Notes: generated by a model from the sequence alone, not told the origin. A stretch of DNA of 6,717 nucleotides from an uncultured Sphingobacteriales bacterium (GCA_946479435.1 CAMLFX010000127.1:1-6717); one strand, 5' to 3'; shown: positions 1-6,368, numbered from the stretch's first letter. Numbers and translations: made by a program.

Positions 1-516
1 CGTTTAAAAAGTGCTTATGATCCCAACAATGGTTTTCCTCTGCCAACACCCAATGTGCCTTATAACAACTGGCAAGGTACCAAGCAATGGTGGCAGATAC
101 ACGAACCTATCACTTTTGTACAAGGCAGCAATTTCAACCCGTGGACTTACCCCGATGGTTATTATTCGGTGCGGCAACTGTACGGAACACTGATAGGGCA
201 GGCAATGGCGATACTCACCAATTACCCCATGTATTTCGCGCATGAGTTTGAAGATGGTATGTGGGACTGGTTTCATTGGATAGACGACCCCAACCGCAAC
301 CCGAAGATGAACCAGAACTGGAGCCTGAAGATGGAGTTGTGCTGTGATGATGTGGCAGACCTGGGTGTGAAAGATGATGCAGCAGGCATTATACTGGGAC
401 AGAAAATAAAGCTGCCCGCCAAATACTATGGCGATGGCGTGATAAAAGAAATAACCCTTAGCTACGATCCTAAAAACGATAAGGGCGCTTATATAGAACT
501 AAAAGGAACTAACTGA
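1..516 (+). CDS. Putative phage tail/baseplate-region structural protein, 3' part
   Basis: The frame is open from base 1 to the TGA at 514-516, giving 171 visible residues; the true start lies upstream of the window. A GTG at 55 could be read as a start, but coding character (Asn, Pro and aromatic-rich) continues on both sides of it. The visible part has a Trp/Tyr-rich stretch (NNWQ, QWWQIHEP, NPWTYPDGYYS, MWDWFHWIDD), then a compact C-terminal part with KMELCCDD, LGQKIKLPAKYYGDG and a final acidic/aromatic strand ending YIELKGTN. No signal peptide or membrane segment is visible. The stop overlaps the next start (TGATG), and it is co-oriented with probable structural genes, so a role in the tail or baseplate is inferred from context. 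I recognise the general style of Bacteroidota phage structural proteins but cannot name a family. Coding status is nearly certain; function is weakly supported. Confidence 0.85.
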   Translation, partial: RLKSAYDPNNGFPLPTPNVPYNNWQGTKQWWQIHEPITFVQGSNFNPWTYPDGYYSVRQLYGTLIGQAMAILTNYPMYFAHEFEDGMWDWFHWIDDPNRNPKMNQNWSLKMELCCDDVADLGVKDDAAGIILGQKIKLPAKYYGDGVIKEITLSYDPKNDKGAYIELKGTN

Positions 517-2282
517 TGCAATGGTTTGAAAGTAAATACGACCTGCAATACTACAACCAGCCCGAAGGCGTGGAATGCTATTGCGAAGCCCTGGTAAAGC
601 CAGCCGATATGATGCTGCAAGGCATGCTGCCACCTGTGCCCGGCAACAGCTATACCATGCATATAGATGTGTATAGCGCCGATGGCAATACTTTTTACGA
701 AAGCGCCACATCGTACTTTAAATATTTTTTTGGCAGCATACCCGATGGGCGCAGGTATTTCAACGCGCAGCTGAAAAGCTATTCGCCTGCCATGTGCCTG
801 CATGAGTGCTATGTGCTGAATGTGTATGTTACCAACGCTGCGGGTGGGCAGGTATTCAACCAATGGACGGAGCGCTACTGCATTGCCGACTGCTGCGATG
901 AAGTGACCGGCATCACCTTCACTCAAACCGATGTAACCGCGCCCTACAGGCCCGCGCCATTTATACTGGGCAATGGTGGCCCTGTTACGCCCACCACACC
1001 TGTTACGCCAACAGGGCCGGTAACGCCATCTACACCGCCAAGGGGCCCTGTAAGCAATTGCGGTGATGCCTATATCACCGTCACCAGCTGGTTCGATTGC
1101 TATGATAAATTCACGGGCGATTACTACGGCGATCCTAAAGATGTGTACAGCGGCAGCGCTTTTCAGTACAGGAAGATCACCAATATAAAAGGCCTGGTAC
1201 GCACACTGCCCCGCGAAATAAAACGCGAGTACAGCGTGAACTGTCGCTTGCAAAGAGTAGAAAGCACTACGCAATACCAGCTTATAGGCTTCAACATATT
1301 TGCGGGCTGGAAGATGCGCGAACTGGAAGACCAGCTACACGCCAGCCATATAGTGGTAAACAATTATTACAACATAAACCGTAGTGTGGAATATGCGGGC
1401 GGTACGGCTTTCGGTTTGGTACAGGTAGGGTACAACTGCACGCCTATGTACAAGCTGGATGCTACGCTGAATGACTGCACCATGACGCAGATATTTGGCT
1501 GCGGCGATGCGTGCAATACAGAAGGCAGCGCGCCTATGGGTATAGTAGTACCCGCAATGCAGGGTGCAATGCAGTACTACGATGAAAATAAGAACTACCT
1601 GGGCACTACTGCTGAAGAGCTGATCAACTACTACGCTACACGCCCCGGTGTGGAGAACGTGGAGGTGCTGAACGCTGAAGATTATGACTGCAATTTCGAA
1701 ACGGCCTTCATTGTATATGGCACTGAATACATACCTACCTCGGTATATGTAAATGGCATACGTCCGCGCAACCGTGTCTTCGGGCAAAGCGTGGCGGCCA
1801 TGAATGATTTGTGCAGGCTGATAAAGCCCGCCTGTGCTACGCCATACATAGGTGCGGTGTATATGGAAGATGTTGTGTGTGCAACGCCAGTTATTGGTAC
1901 CCTATTCATGGAAACATATCCTCAAGAAACATTGTACCTCGCAAGCCTGGGCAATTGGGAGCTGATAGAAGCTGAAAGCCTGGCCACAAGATCGCAGAAC
2001 GTAGTGGTGCTGAAGTTTGATGTATTTAGTGAAGACTATACCTTCGATAGCGCCGACCCTGAAGCTGAGCTACCTTTTGTAAGCGACGATGTAGCATACA
2101 TAAGTGCCGCTGGCTGGCCAAAAGCAACCATAACATTCAGCCATGCTAATAACGATAGCATACCTGTTGATGGCCTGCTGATCATCAACACCAATGGCCG
2201 CATTAACTACTCAGGCCCTGCAACCACTGCCGATCTTATCGGCAGCCATATTCAAATAACCAATATCATATACACTTTATAA
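516..2282 (+). CDS. Large two-part cysteine-rich phage structural (tail-associated) protein, 588 aa
   Basis: The start ATG overlaps the previous stop by one base (TGATG), and an AAGGA at 503-507 lies 8 nt upstream, so translational coupling is likely. Residues 1-150 form an N-terminal domain with Cys pairs (CYC at 21-23, CLHEC at 94-98, CIADCC at 122-127). Residues 151-179 are a Gly/Pro/Thr hinge containing three PVTPTx hexapeptides. Residues 182-588 form a larger C-terminal part with FTGDYYGDP, LPREIKREYSVNCRLQRVES, AGWKMRELEDQLHASHIVV and two adjacent 15-residue repeats (CATPYIGAVYMED / CATPVIGTLFMET, 440-469). I count 18 cysteines, no signal peptide and no transmembrane segment. The two-domain plan joined by a Thr/Pro linker suits a virion surface or tail-tip component, and the Fn3-type neighbours agree. 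This is inference: I see no catalytic motif and cannot assign a named family. Confidence 0.85.
   Translation: MQWFESKYDLQYYNQPEGVECYCEALVKPADMMLQGMLPPVPGNSYTMHIDVYSADGNTFYESATSYFKYFFGSIPDGRRYFNAQLKSYSPAMCLHECYVLNVYVTNAAGGQVFNQWTERYCIADCCDEVTGITFTQTDVTAPYRPAPFILGNGGPVTPTTPVTPTGPVTPSTPPRGPVSNCGDAYITVTSWFDCYDKFTGDYYGDPKDVYSGSAFQYRKITNIKGLVRTLPREIKREYSVNCRLQRVESTTQYQLIGFNIFAGWKMRELEDQLHASHIVVNNYYNINRSVEYAGGTAFGLVQVGYNCTPMYKLDATLNDCTMTQIFGCGDACNTEGSAPMGIVVPAMQGAMQYYDENKNYLGTTAEELINYYATRPGVENVEVLNAEDYDCNFETAFIVYGTEYIPTSVYVNGIRPRNRVFGQSVAAMNDLCRLIKPACATPYIGAVYMEDVVCATPVIGTLFMETYPQETLYLASLGNWELIEAESLATRSQNVVVLKFDVFSEDYTFDSADPEAELPFVSDDVAYISAAGWPKATITFSHANNDSIPVDGLLIINTNGRINYSGPATTADLIGSHIQITNIIYTL
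981..1034 (+). repeat. Three 18-bp tandem repeats encoding a PVTPTx hinge
   Basis: Units begin at 981, 999 and 1017 with CCTGTTACGC, CCTGTTACGC and a diverged CCGGTAACGC. They encode PVTPTT, PVTPTG and PVTPST (residues 156-173 of the 588-residue protein). The in-frame period of six residues, rich in Pro and Thr, indicates an extended flexible linker between the N- and C-terminal halves. Such a repeat could change copy number by slippage without breaking the frame. Confidence 0.8.
1833..1922 (+). repeat. In-gene duplication of a 15-residue CATPxIG unit
   Basis: Residues 440-454 (CATPYIGAVYMEDVV) and 455-469 (CATPVIGTLFMETYP) of the 588-residue protein align without gaps and share CATP-IG and the ME pair. 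Each unit is 45 bp and the two abut directly. The DNA has diverged more than the protein, so the duplication is not recent. It may form two stacked beta-hairpins; its role is unknown. Confidence 0.65.
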
Positions 2283-2284
2283 CC

Positions 2285-2812
2285 ATGGCAAAGAGAATAA
2301 CCATACCCATAACCGACCACAACACCAGTGGCGTATGCACACAGTACTACCAGGTGGAGTACAAGATAAACGGCGAAGCGGGCTACAGCTTTTCGCAAAC
2401 AATGTTTGCCAGCCCTATAGTGCTGGATAATATGCTGGAAAGTACGATATACGATGTGCGCATAACCCGCGTGTGTTGCGATAATGTAAGCAGTACACCC
2501 GCAACATTTACTATTGATACTACCGACCCTGAAGACCCTGTTGACCTGGCGGCGCCTACCAACTTTAGCGCCGTGCAAAGTGGTGGTGATGCCGTCCTGA
2601 ACTGGGATGATATGGGTAGCGCTGATAGCTACGAGCTGCAACGCGCTGCCAATAGCGGTTTCACAACGGCACTCGCCACTGTGTATATTGGTGCTACCAG
2701 TGGCTATACTAATACAGGGCTTGCGGGTGGCACTTATTACTACCGTGTGCGCAGTTTGCTTACGGGCAATCCTCCCGGCGCATGGGCTACTACTAACCTT
2801 ACATTGACATAA
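2285..2812 (+). CDS. Fibronectin type III-domain phage structural protein, 175 aa
   Basis: Starts at an ATG two bases after the preceding stop; no competing upstream start fits. Residues 1-78 form a first beta-sandwich-like module (YYQVEYKINGEAGYSF, then ASPIVLDN and IYDVRITRVCCD). Residues 79-90 are an acidic Asp/Pro linker (DTTDPEDPVD). Residues 90-175 are a recognisable Fn3 domain: APTNFSAV, LNW with the core Trp at 107, SYELQRA with Tyr116, then NTGLAGGTYYYRVRSL. Fn3 modules are common in tail fibres, tail tips and other surface-exposed virion proteins, where they act as spacers or carbohydrate-binding decoration. There is no signal peptide, which argues against a secreted host enzyme. 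The operon position after the 588-residue protein supports a tail accessory or adhesin role, by inference. The Fn3 call for the second domain is strong; the first is by resemblance. Confidence 0.85.
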   Translation: MAKRITIPITDHNTSGVCTQYYQVEYKINGEAGYSFSQTMFASPIVLDNMLESTIYDVRITRVCCDNVSSTPATFTIDTTDPEDPVDLAAPTNFSAVQSGGDAVLNWDDMGSADSYELQRAANSGFTTALATVYIGATSGYTNTGLAGGTYYYRVRSLLTGNPPGAWATTNLTLT

Positions 2813-2819
2813 TAATACT

Positions 2820-3683
2820 ATGGCCAGTCTTACTATCACCATCAACACACCGGCGCTTACCGCCGGGCAATATTTTAAAGAACGCCACAGGCAATTACCA
2901 TCGGGCGGGTGGAGCAGTGTAACCAATAGAAGCAACGCGTCTTTTACAATCACGGGCCTTACACACGGCGACTACCAGTTTGAATTTATACTGGTGAAAG
3001 CCGATGGCGCCAACTGCCAGTCGAAATACTACACCTACACCGTAACCGAAGCGCAGGAATTTGAGTGTATAGAATTTACCGTAACACAGCTTGCCAACCC
3101 CGATAAGCTGAAAGTGGAATATACATTGCCGGTGGGTTATACACCGCCATCGTGTGGTTATACATTAGGCTACCGTATAGGCGGTACGGGTGGCTTTGCC
3201 AGTACACGCTACAGCACCTTGCCTGCAAGCCCTTTCTACGTGCCGTTGCCTTTGGGCGGGCAAGACCTGGATGTGCGCATTACTGCCGACCAGTGTGAAG
3301 CCGCCAAAATATGCTACGATGATACAGTGCCTGCGCCTGAAGTGCCTCACTGTACGCCTATGGGTAATTTTATATTCACCATTACACCGCTTGAAGGCAA
3401 TAACCAGTATGGCAACCGCACATTCAGATGTACGCTTACAGGTACGCAATCCAGCACGCCAACCACTGCTATGACCCTATACTTAAAGCAAACCAATGTT
3501 ATCAGCCCCGCTACGTTCTGGACGAATACCCTTACGTTTACCGGCTTACCCACAGTGGGCTTCAGTATATCGTTCAACCTGACCTTCAACCATAGCGTAG
3601 GCATTGTACCGCAGTATAACTGGGATGCCTCTTTTGTAGATGCATGTGGTTTCAATCAACTGATACAGTTACATTATCCTTAA
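2820..3683 (+). CDS. Multi-module Fn3-like phage structural protein, 287 aa
   Basis: Begins at an ATG seven bases after the preceding stop. It seems to hold three beta-rich modules. Residues 1-76 run from MASLTITINTP through SFTITGLTHGDYQFEFILV, an Fn3-like strand F/G pattern. Residues 82-169 carry YTLGYRIGGTGGF, ASPFYVPLP and LDVRITADQCE, which match the first module of the preceding 175-residue protein (YYQVEYKING, ASPIVLDN, YDVRITRVCC). Residues 177-287 form a third beta-rich part ending in FVDACGFNQLIQLHYP. There are eight cysteines and no signal peptide or membrane helix. As the last gene of the four-gene run, it is best seen as a tail-associated, possibly host-binding or spacer protein built from the same module as its neighbour. 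The receptor-binding idea is inference. Confidence 0.82.
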   Translation: MASLTITINTPALTAGQYFKERHRQLPSGGWSSVTNRSNASFTITGLTHGDYQFEFILVKADGANCQSKYYTYTVTEAQEFECIEFTVTQLANPDKLKVEYTLPVGYTPPSCGYTLGYRIGGTGGFASTRYSTLPASPFYVPLPLGGQDLDVRITADQCEAAKICYDDTVPAPEVPHCTPMGNFIFTITPLEGNNQYGNRTFRCTLTGTQSSTPTTAMTLYLKQTNVISPATFWTNTLTFTGLPTVGFSISFNLTFNHSVGIVPQYNWDASFVDACGFNQLIQLHYP

Positions 3684-3686
3684 AAA

Positions 3687-3703
3687 ATGTTTTATAAAAA
3701 CAT
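3687..3703. promoter_or_regulatory. AT-rich perfect inverted repeat, possible operator or weak terminator
   Basis: ATGTTTT (3687-3693) and AAAACAT (3697-3703) form a perfect 7-bp inverted repeat around a 3-base centre, starting four bases after the stop of the Fn3 gene. It covers the place where the -33 element of the promoter at 3714-3721 should lie, so a dimeric repressor could bind there. All-AT stems are poor terminators, and no long T run follows directly. Confidence 0.4.
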
Positions 3704-3721
3704 AAATAAATAGTATTTTTG
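3691..3721 (+). promoter_or_regulatory. Bacteroidota-type promoter for the 210-aa gene
   Basis: The -7 box TATTTTTG (3714-3721) matches TAnnTTTG exactly and continues with CAA, a common form for primary sigma factor promoters in this phylum. The expected -33 element at about 3691-3694 is only TTTA, so that half is weak. Transcription would begin near 3728 and leave a leader of roughly 110 nt before the ATG at 3837. Its position supports separate or stronger expression of the downstream gene. Confidence 0.6.
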
Positions 3722-3742
3722 CAATAGATAATTTCCTGCCTC

Positions 3743-3791
3743 ATAGCCTGCCCCGGCTATTTAAAACAACAGGGCTTGCAGGCGCTACGCC
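3743..3791 (+). promoter_or_regulatory. Structured 5' leader with alternative hairpins
   Basis: ATAGCC (3743-3748) can pair with GGCTAT (3755-3760). Alternatively GCCTGC (3746-3751) can pair with GCAGGC (3778-3783), supported by CCC (3752-3754) with GGG (3772-3774). A small hairpin GGCG-CTA-CGCC sits at 3781-3791. The first two stems share bases and so exclude each other, and the third competes with the second. A T7 run lies at about 3808-3814. This could be a folded leader controlling the 210-residue gene or chance pairing; no known riboswitch family is recognised. Confidence 0.3.
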
Positions 3792-3836
3792 TAAAGAATT
3801 ACCAAGATTTTTTTAACCTGATTAAATGCTATCACT

Positions 3837-4469
3837 ATGGCTTTTTGCCCCGCTGACTGCGCCAGCTTTACCCTGATCGATAACCCGACGGCGGGTTGCG
3901 ACCTGAAAACGCGCAGACGTAATGTAGATAAGATAGGTTTCTTTCCTTGCTCGCTCGATCTGCCTGCACCGCTTACCTGCATCAACCTTGAACCATTGAT
4001 CACTGCGAAGTCGATCGTGTTCTCCAGCTCGCTGGCGAATGTAGAGTTCCAGGATCCGCAGTTTGAAGAATTGCAGATAGCCGATTGCCGCCCCGCTGAG
4101 CGTATCATCACCAACCGCACCGTTACTTTTCAAGACCGTATAGCGGTAGAGATACCTGCGGTGATAGGCCCGCCTGCTGTGGACGCCAATCCTTTCTACG
4201 ATTATGATTTCTGGAAAGACAAACGCACCAAACGCGCACTGATGCGCTATATGTTCGTGTTTTGCGATGGCAGCATCGTGATACCAAAAGATGAGAACGG
4301 CAGGCCGATGGCTGCTTCGTTCGATGTATTCCTTTCTTACGAAAGGCAAGGTTCGGGTGGCAACTCTTATATCCTGGAGATAAAGAAAGGCCAGCTCGAC
4401 TTTAAAGGCGATCCATTGGATTTCAACGTACCTGCGCTGGACGCATCAACCTGCGAATTCAGCATCTAG
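3837..4469 (+). CDS. Putative tail-tube-like major structural protein, 210 aa
   Basis: The ATG at 3837 is the first good start after the promoter at 3714-3721. The N-terminus is cysteine-rich (FCPADC at 3-8, C21, C38, C48). The middle has a conserved-looking ITNRTVTFQDRIAVEIP (91-107). The C-terminal half has FYDYDFWKDKRTKRALMRYM, VFCDGSIVIPKDENGRP and a final beta-rich stretch FDVFLSYERQGSGG / EIKKGQLDFKGDPLDFNVPA. Size, all-beta appearance and a closing strand of the form ...KGQLDFKGDPLDF would fit a phage major tail (tube) protein, and its own promoter fits a product needed in many copies. At 210 residues it is small for a typical major capsid protein. No enzymatic motif, signal peptide or membrane segment is seen. 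Coding is secure; the tail-tube assignment is tentative, and another virion component is possible. Confidence 0.8.
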   Translation: MAFCPADCASFTLIDNPTAGCDLKTRRRNVDKIGFFPCSLDLPAPLTCINLEPLITAKSIVFSSSLANVEFQDPQFEELQIADCRPAERIITNRTVTFQDRIAVEIPAVIGPPAVDANPFYDYDFWKDKRTKRALMRYMFVFCDGSIVIPKDENGRPMAASFDVFLSYERQGSGGNSYILEIKKGQLDFKGDPLDFNVPALDASTCEFSI

Positions 4470-4478
4470 GCGCTGCCT

Positions 4479-4655
4479 AAGTCAAAAATCAAGATTCAAA
4501 GTCAAAAATTGAATTCTGATTGGAGACTGGAAAAATAAAACACAAAGAATAGCCGGATACATATCTCCACTCTATCATACAAGATCATGTTAGTCCCGCT
4601 ATTCTTTGTTATATCTCTTTTTAGCTTTTTGAATGTTGACTTTTTGAATTTAACA
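4479..4655. repeat. Large imperfect palindrome, REPIN/MITE-like intergenic element
   Basis: The gap holds nested inverted repeats. The inner arms are a perfect 12-bp pair, ACAAAGAATAGC at 4542-4553 and GCTATTCTTTGT at 4598-4609, around a 44-base centre. The outer arms are imperfect: ATTCAAAGTCAAA (4494-4506) against the complement of 4635-4649 (ATTCAAAAAGTCAAC), with a 2-base indel. The left arm has a direct repeat AAGTCAAAAAT (4479-4489 and 4499-4509, period 20), and the right arm repeats TTTTTGAAT (4626-4634 and 4641-4649, period 15). It fills nearly the whole space between two genes and encodes nothing visible. The right side is T-rich after the inner stem (ATATCTCTTTTT), so it may also end transcription of the 210-residue gene. 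No clear target-site duplication is seen. Confidence 0.6.
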
Positions 4656-4657
4656 AT

Positions 4658-6319
4658 ATGCAATTGACCCAAGTGCTAGCCTTGCTGAATAAAAAGGCGA
4701 AACTAAAACCCGAGCTTACCGAAATGCTGCAACGCTGGCGCGATGTGTATTATGGCATCAGCCTGCATACTACGGGTGCCTGCCCAAGGTTTAGAGATGC
4801 GGCTACCGGCAGGCTGGTAACACCATCGGGCTACTTCGGCGCGGCCTACCAATACCTGTTCGATAATTACCTGATGAGCCGCCATCCCCGCGAAAGCGAA
4901 GCTACCCGCCACTGGCGTATGAGCCAGTACAGGCCGCTGACCAAAGCACCCTTCGGGCAGATAACTGAGATTGTAACAGGCGCCATATTTCAGGATGCCA
5001 ACTATACAATAGAAATGCAAAGCCCTGAAGACAACGCCTTTATATGGGGCAATAATTTTTCGGGCTACGATGTAGCGGGCTATTTCGCCAATATTGGCTA
5101 CCGCAACATGGTAGAAGACCCTAACGGGGTGTTTCTGCGTATGCCTTGCCCTGAACAAAATAGCGACAAGCTGGAGGTGGATATATGGTTCATCAATACA
5201 AAAGATATTTTCCTGCTAACGGAAGACGATGTTGTTTTCGGCCATGCAGGCTATACCTGGTGGGTGGATAAGCAAAATATATGGCGCATTAGCTACAACG
5301 CGCAGCAGCGCCAATACTATATAGCCCCTGAAGATAAGGAAGGCTACTATGCCCACATGCTGGGCAGGCTGCCCCTGAGCATAGCCGGTGGCGAATGGAA
5401 TACGCAAGGCTATTACGATAGCTACTACAGCAAAGCAAAAGCCGCGGCCGATGATTTTGTAAGCAGCTACTCGGCAGCGCAACTGGTAGATAAAGAAGCG
5501 TCGCACCCGTTTATAGTAGAGGCAGCAACCGACTGTGCCGAATGCCTGGGCAGGGGAGAAGTGCAGCGCACCTGCGATGAATGCCCCGGTGGTGTAGAGC
5601 TGGTGCATTGCAGCACTTGTGGCGGCAGCGGGCAAATAAGTCGTAACCCCGGTCAGCACATAATAATACCGCAGGAGCAGATAAAAGACGGCAGCCCTAT
5701 ACAGATCATTAACCCCGATATCACCATCAACGCGCACCACCGCGATGTGTGCAAGCAAATAATGGAGCTGATAACGGAAGCCCTGCACCTGCAAAAAGTA
5801 GATGCCGCGCAAAGTGGCACTGCTAAAGCTATAGACCAGGAGCGGCTGTATAAGTTCATCAGCAATATCAGCAACCACATTTTCGATAAGCTGATATACG
5901 ACACGCTGAAAGATATTGTTGCCTACCGAAATGTAGCCGTGAAAGATGGTATGCTGTACCCCGCGCAATACGATTTTACATTGGTGAAACCATCGCAGTT
6001 CCGCATCAAAACCTCGGCCGACCTGCTGCAAGAGTACAGCGATGCCAGCAATGCGGGTCTGCCGCTTTTCATACGCCAACGCATGGCGCTCGACTATGTG
6101 GACAAGCAATATAGCGGCGACGCACTGATGAAGAAAAAAGCGCAACTGCTTACTATGCTTGATGTTACAAGCTTTGTGCATAGCAATGAATTGCCTGCCG
6201 ATGATGTTTTACACGCGCACCACTTGCTGCTGCGTATAGATAATATGATTGCTGAAAAAGGTGCTAAATGGTTTGTGGAGGCAGATATCAGTGCTTTGCA
6301 AACGGCGTTGTCGGCGTAA
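4658..6319 (+). CDS. Phage portal-like protein with a DnaJ-type zinc-finger insert, 553 aa
   Basis: The ATG at 4658 follows an A/T-rich leader without a Shine-Dalgarno sequence. The length suits a portal (dodecameric head vertex channel for DNA packaging, and head-tail connector). The N-terminal part has LTEMLQRWRDVYYG and HWRMSQYRPLTKAPFGQITEIVTGAIFQ (86-112), then YRNMVEDPNGVFLRMP (148-163), all in the manner of portal stem and wing regions. The C-terminal part has QSGTAKAIDQERLYKFIS and NHIFDKLIYDTLKDIVAYRN (375-414), the helical segment typical of portals. Between them, residues 293-325 carry three CxxC pairs (C293/C296, C306/C309, C318/C321), the first and last in CxxCxGxG form, as in the cysteine-rich region of DnaJ but with six rather than eight cysteines. 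Zn binding is inferred. No capsid or terminase gene is visible beside it. Portal is my best call; a different connector or an unknown structural protein is the alternative. Confidence 0.72.
   Translation: MQLTQVLALLNKKAKLKPELTEMLQRWRDVYYGISLHTTGACPRFRDAATGRLVTPSGYFGAAYQYLFDNYLMSRHPRESEATRHWRMSQYRPLTKAPFGQITEIVTGAIFQDANYTIEMQSPEDNAFIWGNNFSGYDVAGYFANIGYRNMVEDPNGVFLRMPCPEQNSDKLEVDIWFINTKDIFLLTEDDVVFGHAGYTWWVDKQNIWRISYNAQQRQYYIAPEDKEGYYAHMLGRLPLSIAGGEWNTQGYYDSYYSKAKAAADDFVSSYSAAQLVDKEASHPFIVEAATDCAECLGRGEVQRTCDECPGGVELVHCSTCGGSGQISRNPGQHIIIPQEQIKDGSPIQIINPDITINAHHRDVCKQIMELITEALHLQKVDAAQSGTAKAIDQERLYKFISNISNHIFDKLIYDTLKDIVAYRNVAVKDGMLYPAQYDFTLVKPSQFRIKTSADLLQEYSDASNAGLPLFIRQRMALDYVDKQYSGDALMKKKAQLLTMLDVTSFVHSNELPADDVLHAHHLLLRIDNMIAEKGAKWFVEADISALQTALSA
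5534..5632 (+). other. Six-cysteine zinc-finger-like insert within the portal-like gene
   Basis: Encodes residues 293-325: CxxCxGxG (293-300), CxxCPGG (306-312) and CxxCGGSG (318-325). Spacing and glycines follow the DnaJ cysteine-rich repeat. Four of the cysteines could hold one zinc ion, leaving one pair for disulphide or partial binding. The flanks HPFIVEA before it and IIIPQEQ / IINPDI after it look like continuous portal backbone, so this appears to be a loop insertion rather than a domain boundary. Confidence 0.7.
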
Positions 6320-6356
6320 TTTGGGAATATTAACATGGCAATAACTAAATAGGGTG

Positions 6357-6367
6357 ATGATAATCAT
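6357..6367. promoter_or_regulatory. 11-bp palindrome just upstream of the -33 box
   Basis: ATGAT-A-ATCAT is a perfect palindrome ending one base before the TTG of the promoter at 6369-6398. A second, wider inverted repeat, ATGGCAA (6335-6341) with TTGCCAT (6374-6380), spans it and reaches into the promoter spacer. These could be operator sites; short palindromes also occur by chance. Confidence 0.3.
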
Positions 6368-6368
6368 A

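Noticed and set aside
55..57. GTG as the start of the first gene
   Set aside because: The frame is open to the left edge and the residues before the GTG have the same composition, so the gene more likely starts outside the window.
489..1274. Long open frame on the minus strand (261 codons) opposite the 588-residue gene
   Set aside because: Lies antisense to a well-supported gene with clear domain character; its product is rich in Ala, His and Arg with no recognisable motif, as expected of a shadow frame.
2552..2809. Secreted host glycoside hydrolase or adhesin explaining the Fn3 domain
   Set aside because: No signal peptide, no catalytic domain and no C-terminal sorting domain; the gene is packed within a structural-type operon.
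1..3683. Diversity-generating retroelement target in the tail/Fn3 genes
   Set aside because: No template repeat or reverse transcriptase is visible in the window, and no adenine-biased repeated copy of any gene end was found.
4600..4608. TATTCTTTG as a -7 box for the portal-like gene
   Set aside because: It has three rather than two bases between TA and TTTG, lacks a TTG at the right distance, and is part of the inner inverted repeat arm.
4479..4655. CRISPR array or tRNA in the gap before the portal-like gene
   Set aside because: The repeats are short, inverted and unevenly spaced with no repeat-spacer periodicity, and no cloverleaf with a T-arm motif can be drawn.
5534..5632. DnaJ/Hsp40 co-chaperone gene
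   Set aside because: Only a reduced cysteine-rich segment is present; there is no J domain with HPD and no DnaJ C-terminal domains, and the flanks read as portal.
5216..6181. Long open frame on the minus strand (321 codons) opposite the portal-like gene
   Set aside because: Fully antisense to the portal-like coding sequence, with no promoter or recognisable domain; a by-product of codon use on the other strand.
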